The position numbers were made by a program, and so were the translations under genes. From positions 15,128,001 to 15,192,000 of the forward strand of contig NC_135262.1 of NCBI RefSeq assembly GCF_964204865.1: a stretch of 64,000 bases of DNA, read 5' to 3'. This stretch comes from Styela clava (Eukaryota > Chordata > Ascidiacea > Stolidobranchia > Styelidae). Shown one piece after another: positions 9,418-21,450 of the stretch. Position 1 is the first letter of the stretch, and each line of letters starts with the position of its first letter. Under the pieces are notes generated by a model, which was not told the DNA's origin, made no database searches, and saw nothing but the letters and a program-made list of their open reading frames with translations.

Positions 9418-11502
9418 AGTATCCAGTTAGTAACATTTATTCGTGCCATATTTTACTTTGGATTCAATCCAAATTTCTTCAGATTCAAGCTGAATAAAAA
9501 TCCTCTATCATTTTGCCTGTACCGGTACCCCGTTTGCAAAGAAATGACCATGCATCGAATTGATGGATGCTTTGGAGACCCTTGACCTCTAAATATTGCC
9601 AGGGTCCGGTCATTCTGAAAAATATATTTTAACCCTTTCGTTCATGACTTTTTCGCTTACAACGAAAAAATAATTTTTGTATTGGAATGAAGTATTTACG
9701 ATGTCAATATCATATATACTGAAAATGATGACGTATTGATCATCGTGTTCTTTGACGTTGTTCCGGAACAACATCATAAGAGGAAGGTGGACGAAATGGA
9801 CTATATGTTCCTGAGTCCCGAAAAAACGCTCTAGTTTACAGTTTATGTAAAAACATTTCAGACCAATTATTTCTCTTTTCCGATGATAAATGATTGCTAT
9901 ACTTGTCCACACAGCGAGCAAAATCCGCTTCTACAGATTTTTTTTATGGATAGAAAATGTCCAAATATATTTATATCGCTAGATTGAGATATATTGGGTA
10001 GTCTGGATAAGATGGAGACATTGATGACGATTGTCGTACTAGTTCTTTTATAGATAAAGGTGGCGATTTTGCAATAAGAGACTCAAATGTACACCGATTC
10101 TTTTAATGATTACCCGCACTAGCACGCAGTTCAAAATCGATGCATGGACGACAGCATATCAAAAAATCTACACCTCCGGTGTTCGCTATACTCTCCAAAC
10201 ATCGTCTATGTAATTATTTTCAGATACTGATCTTTCCTGTGACACACATATATATATACAGTATATATGTGTGTTAAACTGGGCTCATGTGAAACTATTA
10301 GATATACGCGCCAATATACGAATTCTTCTCTTAGGTGCCTCACAGATTTATCACAATTCCAGAAACATTTGTTTGCAATTAGAGCAGGGCATTTTTAAAT
10401 ACCTATATAGTGGTTTCAGAGTTGAATCGAATATTTTTCGGATCAAATATCGAATACTTAGAAAGATTGGTAATGGAATGCGACTTTTTTTTTATTGCAT
10501 TACCTAAAACCAACTCCCAAAACATACACTTCAGCATTCAGACAGTTGGTTTTGTGTTCACACAGAATACGAAACATGTTTCATCAATAAATCACTCGCA
10601 ATGACCGACCTATATCTTCAGTGAACAAAAAAATATGGTGTCTGAACGATTCCAAAAATTTACTATTTGATTTAAAATGCGCAACCGTATTCCAATTTCG
10701 CAAAGTTAAAAATCAAGTGCATAGCACGATTTATCATCCCTTTAATATATATTTTAATTCAACTTGGAGTGTTCTGCAAGATGAGACTTTAAATTATCAT
10801 CAAAAGCAGCTGTAAAATAGCGGATTGGGAAGGGTCATTTCTAAAGTTGCGTGTAACATATAACCAGGAGAGTGTCTAGGTGGGGGCAATAGGGGCAGCC
10901 GCCACGGGAGGCACGATTTATAGGAGAGTTTGTTGCTTAGTTAGATGATTTAAATAATATTAATAATACAAATATTTCGGCCTTAATTGATCATGGATTG
11001 ATTCATACTCATTTATAACAACATCTACAAGTTGTTTATCTTTCTCATTATTTTTGAAGTTAGATATGAGGGGCATTACAATGATAAACTCGCTACGTGT
11101 AGCAAAAAAAATTGGCAGGTCCCTGCATGTAACGCAAGATTTTCTCTCTGGCGCATTCGAATTCCAGCATGTATTTTGGTATAATGTTTCCAATACCTTT
11201 TTAATTCCAAGCAGTAAGTGGGTAAATGGATGTAGGCCTGTTGTTTCTGCAATTCAGTTGTTTAAATAAACTGCTGTAGGCAATCCTCTATGAATTGTAC
11301 GACCTCTTAGCGGAATACCGAAAATAAAATATTTCCCCAAATTTTATACTGCTAAATATTGCCATCCCATAATACATGATGTTGTTTTTCAACAACATTT
11401 ACACATAAGGCAACTACTCAATTGCCAAAGCAATGCAAAGCAAACGATTCCATCAATGTTCCAAAACTATAGGTACCAACCACAGCCATTTTTTTATGTT
11501 CA
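9418..11502. other. Non-coding stretch, no gene recognised
   Basis: Contains several frames of 60-103 codons on both strands (longest 9610-9921, minus). None has a motif I recognise, a credible splice context or a repeat partner. A self-complementary ACACATATATATATAC/GTATATATGTGTGT hairpin lies near 10243-10274. The stretch around 10870-11280 includes a Gly-rich GGGGGCAATAGGGGCAGCC segment that may be an old hAT end, but I could not find the other end. Confidence 0.4.
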
Positions 11503-11634
11503 TCAATAATTAGTTTTTCGTACGAAATTTTGTCTTCAAACATGCTCAATTTCCTATCTGCATTGAAATTTTGTTTAACCTACTTGTTTCTAAACAATCT
11601 TAAACTATGGAGGTTCACAAAATGCGCGTGCTAC
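11503..11634. repeat. Direct repeat, first copy (about 130 bp)
   Basis: The segment from AATAATTAGTTTTTCG to GGAGGTTCACAAAATGCGCG recurs at 11883-12013 with only a few differences. The copies are about 380 bp apart in the same orientation. Confidence 0.8.
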
Positions 11635-11882
11635 ATGTTGTAGTCAGCGAACGCGCAGTTTGATGGGTTAGTGGGTAAGTGGGACAACCAATCACAACAA
11701 ATGTATTTGTTGTTGACGAACAACAAAACTAACGAAAGGGTTAACTATGAAAACAAAACTTTAAATTCATCGTTCAAAAAAATACAAGAGCTATGTTCAA
11801 TATCACGCATTGGTGACGGTTGAGGCGTTAGTTGTCTAACTCGCTGATTGTGGAATATTCGGGCCCGTATGATAATCAATAA

Positions 11883-12013
11883 TTCAATAATTAGTTTTTC
11901 GAAAGAAATTTTGTCTTCAAACATGCTCAATTTCCTATCTGCATTGAAATTTTTTTTTAACCTACTTGTTTCTAAACAATCTTAAACTATGGAGGTTCAC
12001 AAAATGCGCGTTC
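11883..12013. repeat. Direct repeat, second copy
   Basis: Partner of 11503-11634. The first half reads AATAATTAGTTTTTCGAAAG versus ...GTACG in copy one. Confidence 0.8.
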
Positions 12014-12724
12014 ATGTTTTTCTTCTCTTTCGTCATGATAAAATGGATTTTCTCTTTGAATACTGGACCAATTGCTTTGAAATTTTCAGTGGTTAAAGAT
12101 TGATTTTTCTCGCCAGAAGGTTATTACTTTTACTTATTTCAAAAACTTTTGTAGACTTCAAAAATTCGTTTTTTAGGTGTAAATAAAAAATAGCGACACC
12201 TTGTGACGTGTAGGCCCACATATATATATATATATTTTTTTAATTCTAGTTTGTATAAACCTTAAAGTATTGCCATGATTTTTTTTTTGATCAGTGTCTC
12301 ACATTTTATAATTGATTTGAAAGGTGTTACCCGATTTTGCATCGTGTCTTTATTTTATTATGTTCATTTGACTGCTTTTGGTGGACGGGCACGTAGCCTA
12401 CTTGTACGTTTTTAACTTTTTATTAAGTTAAGCCCGTCTTCCAGATCCTCTGCATTTTGTTTATCCGTTTATTGTTGTTTTGTTTCTTTTAGAGTGACCA
12501 AAATAAAAATGATTGATTGATATTATGTATATGAGAAATATGGGTTAGTATTTAGTGGTATTCTTACGCTCATGCTATTGCACTTATCTGCAATTGAAAC
12601 TGCTCATCAAACTGATGTTGGAGAACTTCATTGAGTTTTTCAACTCATTTTTTTTAATTATGAAGATTTTTTGAGGTTAACGAGGCAATGGAGAGATTAT
12701 GAAGAATGTTGATGTTACCAAGGC
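12014..12724. other. Non-coding, with an old dispersed repeat
   Basis: 12020-12150 matches, in the minus orientation, the dispersed family best seen at 25394-25522 (ACTGGACCAATTGCTTTGAA core). A short (TA)n tract lies at about 12220-12236. No gene was seen. Confidence 0.5.
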
Positions 12725-13016
12725 TATGATTCACTGAAGAAGCATGTTCTGAAGGCAAATTATCAGGCAGGACTTCATCACGGTTGCCTAGAACCAAGGC
12801 CAAATATTCTCCCACCTATTGACCATGGATGGTGTTTTGCGGAGTGAATTGATGGATCTATTTCCAGCCCCCAAATCAGTTTTTGAAACTGCAAGTGTGC
12901 CAAAACAACCTAAATTGCAAATTGATTTTTGTATCTACTGCCACACTACATTTATAGAGAAAAAGTCGATATTCGAGCATGGGGATTTCGGAAGTAATTC
13001 AGAGGAAAATTATTAA
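12725..13016 (+). pseudogene. Remnant of a CXC (tesmin/TSO1-like) domain protein
   Basis: Frame 1 from 12725 reads DSLKKHVLKANYQAGLHHGC then CLEPRP.. and DHGW before a TGA. A second frame (from 12819) continues ELMDLFPAPKSVFE. This order (ANYQA, LEP-P, GW, then PAPKSV-E leading into a Cys-rich CXC segment) is typical of CXC-domain proteins that occur in many copies in invertebrate genomes. A frameshift joins the two parts, and the expected Cys cluster is largely eroded. It is a non-functional relic. Confidence is limited because the match is short. Confidence 0.45.
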
Positions 13017-14293
13017 ATATTGAGGTTAATTTAATAAATATTATTTATTATTTTTTTTTCAGACATCTGTCAGTGTCGAAGGTCCTATTTCTATAAATAA
13101 TATTGCCTTTGTTTCAAATACACAACCACCAAAACTAAAAAAAAATATGTTATGTAGGCCTACATACTGTATTCATTTTGATTTTCTGGACTTTTCCGGT
13201 ATGTTTCTCTGAGAATAACCGATTTATTTGTGGTTGTGTGCTCACGATGTTAATTTGTTACCTCATTGTTTAACAATAAATACGTTTGATACCTTCTATT
13301 AAATAAATGCACCTTCTTATGCTGTTCTTTGTTATAAACTGCTTGTCTGAGGAAGTCTGATTTTGGTCAGACAAAACGTTACAGAAATACATTTGTGTTA
13401 GTGTGCAGTATGGCTCTTGAACTGCATAGTTTTATGCTGAGTTGTTGTAAACCAATTGATTTTCTGGGAACCCCCTTATATTCAATTTTGCATCAGGATT
13501 GTGGAACAAGCGGCACTGCCTTCAGTATGTTCATTTTCAAACAAAACTAAAGAATTTATTTAGTTACCAGATTGGCGCTACGAAATTTATTTTCTGGGCG
13601 TTTTTCAAAGCCTCGTCTCACGGATTTACAAGTGTTTATTAACTCACTTATACTTTTTAACACCGTCATATTATAACTTAACTAAAAAAGACGATGGAAT
13701 GGCTACAAATTGAAATTCATCCGCCCGCGAACAGCTGATCAAATTTTAGTTGATACGTCACACAGAAGTTTGCGTTCATTGGCCAATGTTGCCGGAAAAG
13801 TAGATTCAGATATTTATTTCGTCATGCAAGAATCAATAAATCAAAAGAAAAACATAGCAAACTAAAAAACGGGAAACATCGATTCATAGCAGTTGACGTG
13901 GGATCGCGAAAGACTCAGTGAGTCATCCAGTCAGCGATACCACATGCTGTAATATAGCAGCAAATATAGCAATGAAGCAATCTGATAAAAATAACTATAA
14001 ATTACACAATCATGGGAAAACAACACAACAATGAATTTGAAATAAATTAGACAACAGGAACAACCATTATGATTCATCCAGAATATATAGCTTATCAGCG
14101 ACATTTGGTGGTTCATATACGCATCACTGAATACAAAACAACAACAAAACAGTACGCAGCGTGCCAAGCAACGGAGTAGTTACCGGTACCTAGAAATAAG
14201 TTTTTACTAAAGTAGACGACTTCACCGGCACAAAAACGGAGTACCGTTAGGCAGTATGCAAATTACAAGTGAAAAGTGGGACATGACATGACA
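13017..14293. other. Non-coding stretch left of the Gypsy element
   Basis: No gene recognised. About 60 bp at 13573-13635 (GCGCTACGAAA...GGGCGTTTTTCA) is similar to 20878-20935, so it belongs to a dispersed repeat. Confidence 0.5.
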
Positions 14294-14527
14294 TGTCATG
14301 ATAAGTGATCATGTTAGGTCAAAGGTCAAAGATGACCTTCACGCTAGTGATGTTCTCTGTAGACATGCCGTGTACTGGTGTATTCTGTGTTTGTGTTGGG
14401 CTGTGTTGGTTGTATGTTAATCTGACTGTTTCTGTTGACTGAGGAGTCATCCGTAATAAATGCTTGCTGAATAATATATGAAGCCTCTTATATATGCCTT
14501 ATGTGTTTGGCTAGACAACACATGACA
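14294..14527 (+). repeat. Gypsy 5' LTR (234 bp)
   Basis: Begins TGTCATGATAAGTG and ends ACACATGACA. AATAAA occurs in GTAATAAATGC near 14453, a likely polyadenylation signal of the LTR. The last bases before the LTR are TGACA. Confidence 0.93.
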
Positions 14528-14545
14528 TGGTGTCAGAAGTGAAAA
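14528..14545 (+). promoter_or_regulatory. Gypsy primer-binding site
   Basis: TGGTGTCAGAAGTGAAAA begins at the first base after the 5' LTR. The leading TGG is the complement of a tRNA CCA end. The primer tRNA was not identified. Confidence 0.75.
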
Positions 14546-14690
14546 GTTCTCAGAAAGCCGAGAAAATCTAACGTTGCACAGCGTCAGATTTGACAGGACA
14601 TTTTTACATTCACGTTTATTGTGCTTCGCCAACACAAGATTGTGTTATTGAGATGAAGTAAAAAGCTTCCCTGATAAATAACTGTTCAAC

Positions 14691-16004
14691 ATGGATCATT
14701 TCAATGCACCTGGTAATCTTGATATTCACCAAGGTAATTTAGCTGAAAACAGGCGACGATTTAAGCAGAGTTTTGACATATATTTGATTGCTGCAGAGAA
14801 GGACAACAAACCTGATGCTGCTAAAGTTGCCATGTTATTAAATTTTGCTGGTGAAGATGCTTTGGAACTATATGAAAATTTTACCTATGCTGAAGATGAT
14901 GATAAACAGAACCTGAATAAAGTGGTTGAACAATTTGAAAACTATTTAAATCCACAAAAAAATATATTGTTTGAAAGATTTGAATTCTGGGAATACAAGC
15001 AAGAAAAGACTGAAACTGTTGATGAATATGCAAAAAGATTGAGAACACAAGTCAAACAATGCTAATTTGTAGCACCACAGAATATGGTGAGAGATAAATT
15101 TGTGCTTGGTTTAAGTGACAATTCTGTCAAAGAAAGATTGTTGAGAGAAAAAGATCCAACAATCACGAAAGCTCTTGAAATAGCACGCACAATAGTAACT
15201 TCAAGAAAGCAAATCGATCCAATGAAAAATACTTCGAATGCATGCGATACAAATATGTTCAAGAAAGAAGAAAATTCAGAGATCAACAATCTGCAGAAAT
15301 CAAGAAATATAAAAAAGCAGACACAGAAGTCATGATCTTATGGAACATGTCAGTACTGTGGAAGATTTCATGCTCCAAGATCATGTCCAGCATTTGGCAA
15401 AAGATGCAACTATTGCAAGAAAATAGGACATTTTGAGTCTGTATGCAGACTCAAGTCAAGGAGGCCTGGTCGAAATAAAGATGTTGGTACCTTACAAAGA
15501 CATGCAAAGGCTGACAGAGATGATAATAGTGAAGACAGAACACCAACATTGTACTGCCTGAATGATGTAAATTCATTAAATAATAAAGATAGTTGGCATG
15601 TTGATGTCAAAATTCTAGACAAATCAGTCAATTTCAAAATTGACACTGGTGCTGATTGCAATGTTATATCTGAGAAAATTTTTTATGAGTTGAAAGTCAA
15701 AAATTTGAAAATACATCCTACAAGCATAATATTGAAAATGTTTGATGGCAGAAAAATCAAACCTAAATGTAAAATATGTGTACCTTGTGAACACAAAGGC
15801 TTCACAAAACATATTGATATAATGATAGTCAAACATGATGTACCATCAGTACTTGGTTTGAATGCATGTATAAGTTCGAATCTTATAAAGAGAATTGATA
15901 ATTTACAAAATTGTAATAAGGTTGAAGATGCATTCTCTGATATTTTGATGGCCTGGGAGTCATTGACAATTTTGTTCATAAAATTCAGCTTAAAACTGAT
16001 GTAA
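14691..16004 (+). pseudogene. Gypsy gag and protease region with two in-frame stops
   Basis: One reading frame runs from the ATG at 14691 to 16004, interrupted by TAA at 15063 and TGA at 15333. The first part is an acidic/helical gag capsid-like region. After the second stop come two zinc knuckles: CQYCGRFHAPRSC (from 15348) and a CNYC..GHF..VC knuckle. Then comes the aspartic protease with DTGADCNVI around 15642-15668 and LGLNA near 15855. A one-base loss in a T run at about 15945 takes the protease out of frame with the RT. Confidence 0.85.
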
Positions 16005-17335
16005 AACCCATAATAAATCCACCTCGCAGAGTACCTGTTGCTCTAAGAGAGTTGCTCAAAGCTGAATTGAATCGTTTGGAAGATTTGAATGTTATTGAAA
16101 AAATTACTGAACCTACAGAATGGGTCAATAGTCTAGTAATTGTAAAAAAGAAGAATAATGCTTTACGAATTTGCCTTGATCCTTTGCATTTGATTCGTGC
16201 TATAAAACGGGAACATTTTCCAATGCAAACTATTGAAGATATTATGACTAGAATGTCTAATGCCAAATATTTTTCTGTACTTGATGCTAATCATGGTTTC
16301 TGGCAAATTAAGTTAGATGATGACAGTGCAAAATTATGCACATTTAACACAATTTTTGGGAGATATTTTTTCAAACGACTACCCATGGGTATTTCTAGTT
16401 CTAGTGAAGTTTTTCAGAGAATTATGACCCAAATATTTGCAAATATTGAAGGTGTTGAAGTAATTATTGATGATATACTAGTGTGGGGCAGTACACTAGA
16501 GGAACATGACCAACGGTTGTCTATTGTTCTTGAAAATTTCAGACAAAGCAATTTGAAATTGAATCGTGATAAATGTAAATTTCGTTTGACTGAAGTTAGT
16601 TACAATGGTCATTTACTTACTTCTGAGGGTATAAAGCCAGATCCCAAAAAACTGAAAGCTATTTCTGCCATGCCTATCCCTTGTAATGTGAAAGAATTGC
16701 AATGTTTTTTGGGTAAGTGTACTTATTTGTCGAAATTTATGAAAAATCTGTCCAATGGTGCTTCACCTTTAAGACAATTGTTAGAAAAAGATATTGAATG
16801 GTTCTGGGGTCCTGAGAAAAACAGTGCTTTTGAGAAATTGAAATATGCTATTTCTAATGCTCCTGTGCTAAAATATTTCAATGTTAATGAACCTGTGATT
16901 TTATCTGTTGATGCGGGCTCAAAAGGAGTTGGCGCATGTTTAATTCAAAATGGTCGACCAGTGGCATATGCGTCTAAATCGCTTACAGAATGTCAGCAAA
17001 ATTACGCGCAAATCGAAAAAGAAATGTATGCAATTGTTTTTGGATGTGAACGCTTTCATGACTATCTGTTTGGCCAAGTTCACATCACTGTTCAATCAGA
17101 CCATAAGCCACTTGAGACAATATTGAAAAAACCATTACATTGTGCTCCGATGCGTTTACAACGCATGATTCTAAGAATACAATCTTACCCGCTGGATGTT
17201 AAATATAAAGCTGGTAAAGAACTTTATATTGCTGATGCTTTAAGTCGAGCATATGATTCCTCAGAGTATTCATCTGAGAAGGAAGAAGAACTATATGATG
17301 TCAATCTTCTTGAATATGAAGATATGAAAGAATGA
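15947..17335 (+). pseudogene. Gypsy reverse transcriptase and RNase H
   Basis: The frame is open for about 460 codons. RT landmarks: RICLDP, FSVLDANHGFWQIKL (first catalytic Asp), LPMGISSSSEVFQ, and VIIDDILVWG (catalytic DD with Ile at the usual Tyr position), then LGKCTYLSKF. RNase H follows: LSVDAGSKGVGACLI, QIEKEMYAIVFG, QSDHKPL, and IADALSR. It is presumably enzymatically complete within this segment. The frame ends at TGA 17333-17335, where the sequence shifts before the integrase. Confidence 0.92.
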
Positions 17336-17474
17336 TTCACAAATGCAATCATTGTATAAAACTGTCCAAAAAGGCTGGCCAGTGAAAAGGTCACAAGTAT
17401 CTCAAGACGTAGTCGAATATTGGAATTATCGAGATGAGATAACGGTCTGTGAGAATTTACTTCTCAAGGAGAGC

Positions 17475-18550
17475 GTATAATAATTCTAACAAAACTGAGA
17501 CCGAATATATTGAAGAGAGTTCATATTGCTCATTTTGGAATCGAAAAGGCAAAGTCACGAGCAAGAGAATCTGTCTTTTGGCCAAATATCAATGCTGATA
17601 TAGAAGATTATGTTTCCAAGTGTAAAACATGCTTGAAACATAGAAGAAGTAATCAAAAAGAACCTTTGATTCCACATGAGATTCCAAACATGCCTTGGTC
17701 TACAGTTGCCTCAGAAATATTTTACTACAAAGGAAAAGATTATCTGTTGGTTGTTGACTACTTTTCAAAATATCCAGAAATTGCGAGATTGCAGAACAAG
17801 ACAAGTTATTCTGTAATGTCAGCTATGAAAGAAATCTTTGCTCGTCATGGCATACCTGAAAAAATTGTAGCTGACAATATGCCATTTAACAGTTCAAATT
17901 TTTTGAAATTCTGCAGAGATTGGGAAATACAAATTGTAACTTCAAGTCCAAATTATCCAAGAAGCAATGGTCTTGCTGAGAGATTTGTACAGTCTAACAA
18001 GAATTTGCTGAAAAAGGCTGATGATTCTAATAGAGATATTTATCTGTCGTTACTTGAATTTCGTAATACTCCAATTTCTGATATGTCATATTCACCGTCT
18101 GAATTACTGATGAGCAGGAAGCTAAGGTCGAAAATACCTGTTTCAAAGAAACTTTTGAATCCGAAAGTTGCAAAGAATGTTCACTCTCATTTGCATCAAA
18201 GACGGATGAAACAGAAGAAATTTCATGATAGATCTGCTAGGCAGATGAAAGAATTACAAAATCAAGATGTTGTAAGAATCAGACGTGATGGTGAATGGAT
18301 TTCTGCAATTGTGGTTGGTAAACATAATACACCCAGATCATATTATGTTGAGACTCCTGATGGTTCAAGATATAGAAGGAATCGATATCATCTTTTGAAA
18401 ACAAGAGAAGATATACCTACATATACTGGTCCGATGATTGACTCAACTTATGATTATGAAGAAAATGAGAATGTTCAAGTACCACAAAGACAATTAAGAA
18501 GATCTAGGAGGAATAGAAGAAGACCTCGTCGTTTTATTGAAGAATATTAA
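17475..18550 (+). pseudogene. Gypsy integrase
   Basis: A shift at about 17475 restores the frame. HHCC zinc-binding region: HIAHFGIEK..., then CKTC. Catalytic core: first Asp in VVDYFSKYPE, second in VADNMPF, and Glu in NGLAERFVQ, i.e. D,D-35-E. The second Asp motif reads DNMPF where most relatives have DNGPQF. A basic C-terminal tail (RRSRRNRRRPRR) ends the protein, and a purine tract and the 3' LTR follow within about 120 bp. Confidence 0.9.
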
Positions 18551-18660
18551 TATGCTTATTATTTGATGATTGTCCCTTTAAAACGCTTTCTGTCATGCTT
18601 CATTCTCAACTTTGAATCTAGTTCTGAGTGATGCATGATATGTCTTTAATTTTCATTAAC

Positions 18661-18668
18661 AAGGGGGA
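18661..18668 (+). promoter_or_regulatory. Gypsy polypurine tract
   Basis: AAGGGGGA lies immediately upstream of the 3' LTR start (TGTCATG at 18669), as required for plus-strand priming. Confidence 0.8.
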
Positions 18669-18905
18669 TGTCATGATAAGTGATCCTGTTAGGTCAAAGG
18701 TCACTGAAGATGACCTTCACGCTAGTGATGTTCTCTGTAGACATGCCGTGTACTGGTGTATTCTGTGTTTGTGTTGGGCTGTGTTGGTTGTATGTTAATC
18801 TGACTGTTTCTGTTGACTGAGGAGTCATCCGTAATAAATGCTTGCTGAATAATATATAAAGCCTCTTATATATGCCTTATGTGTTTGGCTAGACAACACA
18901 TGACA
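18669..18905 (+). repeat. Gypsy 3' LTR (237 bp)
   Basis: Nearly identical to the 5' LTR. Differences are C for A near position 18686, an extra CTG near 18703, and A for G in the ATATAAAGCC segment. Confidence 0.93.
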
Positions 18906-19063
18906 TGACAAGTGAAGAAAATAATAAACAATGAAATATTCACAAGAGAGATATGCGTATGGGAATTAAAATGGATACAGCTGAGCTGTAGAATAACATG
19001 GATCGATGCAGGAGGCAATTTATATTGGAAGCTATGCTAGACACTTCACAGATAACAGTCAAG

Positions 19064-20755
19064 CTACTGGAAACTATAAGCCTCCAGGTATTGGTTTTTC
19101 AATGAATATTTAAAATATTTATAATTTCTGGTCCGAATACTGCCAGGGAGTGAGTTCCATAACTTTACCCCAATAAACTTGATTGAGTGTTGAGTTAGTT
19201 TGGTAGAAAAACGGTTCACAAAATACGAGCACTTGCTAGAGGAACGAGTTCCATATGAGTGAACATAACTCTGTTTCAAAAAATAGTTGGTGAATACAGG
19301 GGGAAGTTTTTTGTTATGATGTTGGTGCATTATTTTTAAGATTTCTATTTTGTGCAAATCGACCATTTTAATTATACGAAGACTGTAGTAAAAAAGAGTT
19401 AAATGGGTGCGAAAACCGACATTGGAAATAGTGCGAATTGCTCGATTCTGGATAATTTTAATGTGATGCAATAAATTTTTATCGGTCGACCCCCACGCAG
19501 CAATACCATACTGAATATGGGACTGAACTAAAGAGAAGTAAATCATGCGTAATGTTGTTAATGATACAAAATGCCGAAGTTTATATAATATCCCAACTGA
19601 TTTAGATAGTTTAACAGCCAGGTTAGAAATTTGAACATCCCACCTCATTTTGTTGTCTAGATATACATCAAGATACTTATAGCTATGGACATTTTCAAGT
19701 TCTACATCATCAATTTGGACTACTAAACCCTGTTGAGCTTTATTTTTGTGTGGTGATATTAACATAGTCTTTGATTTATCAATGTTTATTGTGAGTTTTT
19801 GGCCTTCATCCAATTAGCTACTTTTGCAATTTCAGTGTTCACTTTAACTTGAAGGGCTGCTGGAGATTTGTTGCTGTCTTGGAAAATAATGAAGAAGAAT
19901 GTGATATGTCATTGATGAATACTAAAAATAGAAATGGACCCAAACAGCTACCTTGTGGGACCCCGTGGGTCACTGGTAAGACTGGAGAATAATTTGTTCC
20001 CACTTGAACATACTGTAACCTTCCGCTTAAGTAACTAGAAATGAGTTTATTTGCAAGCCCTCTAACACCATAATGACTCAACTTGTAAATCAGGATATCA
20101 TGGTTAACTGTGTCAAAAGCTTTCTTTAAATCTAAAAAAGTGGCACTAACAAACTCTTTTTTTTCTAGTTTATCATAGATAAATGATATAGTATCTAAAA
20201 TGGCATGAGATGTAGAGTGACTGTTTTGGAAGCCGAATTGAGATTTATTTATGACATCGTATTTTGTAAAAAACTACTAAGTCTTTTATAAATCAAGCGT
20301 TCAAAAATTTTATCTATCGATAAAAGGATTGATATCGGTCTATAATTTGAAACGAGTTTTTTGTTTCCAGATTTAAAGAGAGGAATTACACGAGCAATTT
20401 TCAGAGATGAGGGGAATATGCCGAGTGACAACGAGAAATTGAAGAACTCTGACACGCATGGAGCAATGAGGTCAGCAACATTCTTTAGGAAACGTGCTGT
20501 ATTGTCTGGCCCAACGGCTTTCCTCATCTTGAGGTTCCGAATTTCTACCAGCAATTCATTCGGCGTAGCCAAACTCATAAATATGGACTGACTCACACGG
20601 TTGCGAAGAAAATGTTTGAAGTTACCCGAATCGTTAGAAAACTTCTCTGAGAGGCTGGCCCCAATAGTTGAGAAGTACTCGTTAAATTCACTCGATATCA
20701 AAAAGCCACCCCTGGTGAATATAGGGCAGAGAATATAGGGCAGATTGTAGCGCAT
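19064..20755 (-). pseudogene. LINE reverse transcriptase remnant (Jockey/CR1-like), 5' truncated
   Basis: Three adjoining minus-strand frames make up the C-terminal part of a non-LTR RT. 20755-20249 holds RKAVGPDN, PLFKSGNK and NYRPISILLSIDKIFERLI. A one-base shift at about 20255 leads into QFGFQNSHSTSHAI and FLDLKKAFDTVNHDIL, then THGVPQGSCLGPFLFLVFIND (about 19965). 19813-19064 holds INIDKSKTM, the thumb region and KLWNSLP. The short segment expected to carry F/Y-A-D-D, straight after FINDISHSSSLF, has been deleted. The copy is therefore catalytically dead. It lies about 160 bp right of the Gypsy element. Confidence 0.88.
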
Positions 20756-20759
20756 ATTT

Positions 20760-21119
20760 CTTGTAGTGAAAGCGTATTTTTTGTAAAACGTGCAACTTTT
20801 GGAAATGATAACAATGTATTATTTGGTACTAAATTTCTTAGGAACATTTTAAAATTATTTCCAGGTAATCCTCAAGTGCGCTACGAAACTCATTTTCTAG
20901 GCGTTTTTCAGGGACTCGTCTGATGGCCTAAGTGGAATTCTTCACGATACACGTATTTTTAAAAAGTAAATTCTGCAGAAATCGTATGGTAATTAGTTTT
21001 GGTGCTAACGTTACGAGTGGTTTCGCGAGGTGGCGCCTAAAAACTGGTTTATATGTTTCAAGCCATCATTATGATTAAAAACAATCAACAACCTATCATA
21101 AGTACTATCAGAGGATCAA
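20760..21119. other. Non-coding, dispersed repeat fragment
   Basis: 20878-20935 resembles 13573-13635. Nothing else was recognised. Confidence 0.45.
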
Positions 21120-21450
21120 CTGTAGAATCTCCCCTGGAACCGCCTGGGTAGGAAATTCTTCAGTTGGACTCACCTAGGGGGGAGGGGGATCTTCAGTTGG
21201 TCCTAGCTGGGGTGGAGATTCTTCAGTTAATCCCGTTTCCCAATTGAAGAATGTCCCTTCCCACAACCCACCTAAGCCGATAATACCAGTTGATCCTTTA
21301 TTTGAACTAGTAAATACCAGTTGCTCCTTCATTTGACCTGGACTAATTATTTGGTAGGGTTAGAGTTGGTCTTAGTTGGGTGGAGATTCTACAGTTGGTC
21401 TTAGTTGGGGTGGAGATTCTACAGTTGGGTACCCTGGAGGGGAGATTTTT
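21120..21450. repeat. Degenerate minisatellite with GGTGGAGATTCTNCAGTTGG units
   Basis: The motif GGTGGAGATTCTTCAGTT or TACAGTTGGTCTTAGTTGGG is repeated imperfectly at least five times (for example near 21190, 21215, 21381, 21408 and 21436). An inverted relative (ACCAGTTGATCC, ACCAGTTGCTCC) lies in the middle. Confidence 0.65.

Larger units (their letters stand above)
14294..18905 (+). mobile_element. Gypsy (Ty3) LTR retrotransposon, Mag-like, frame-broken
   Basis: 4.6-kb element with TGTCATG...CATGACA LTRs, a 5-bp target duplication TGACA (14289-14293 and 18906-18910), a primer-binding site directly after the 5' LTR and a purine tract before the 3' LTR. Order of domains: gag with zinc knuckles, protease, RT, RNase H, integrase (Ty3/Gypsy order). 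There is no envelope gene. The RT motif is IIDD in place of YxDD, as in Mag-type elements. The LTRs differ by two substitutions and one 3-bp indel over about 235 bp, so insertion is recent. The coding frame nevertheless has two in-frame stops (15063, 15333) and shifts near 15945, 17335 and 17475. Confidence 0.93.

Noticed and set aside
9610-9921. 103-codon minus-strand frame
   Set aside because: No recognisable motif, no splice context and no repeat partner; length is within chance expectation for AT-rich DNA.
10243-10274. ATAT-rich hairpin as a terminator or regulatory element
   Set aside because: Simple alternating AT/GT sequence; such palindromes arise from microsatellites and nothing around supports a function.
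10960-11280. Minus-strand frame with Cys residues that could be part of a hAT transposase
   Set aside because: Only vague resemblance; stops in adjoining frames and no inverted ends were found, so it is not called.
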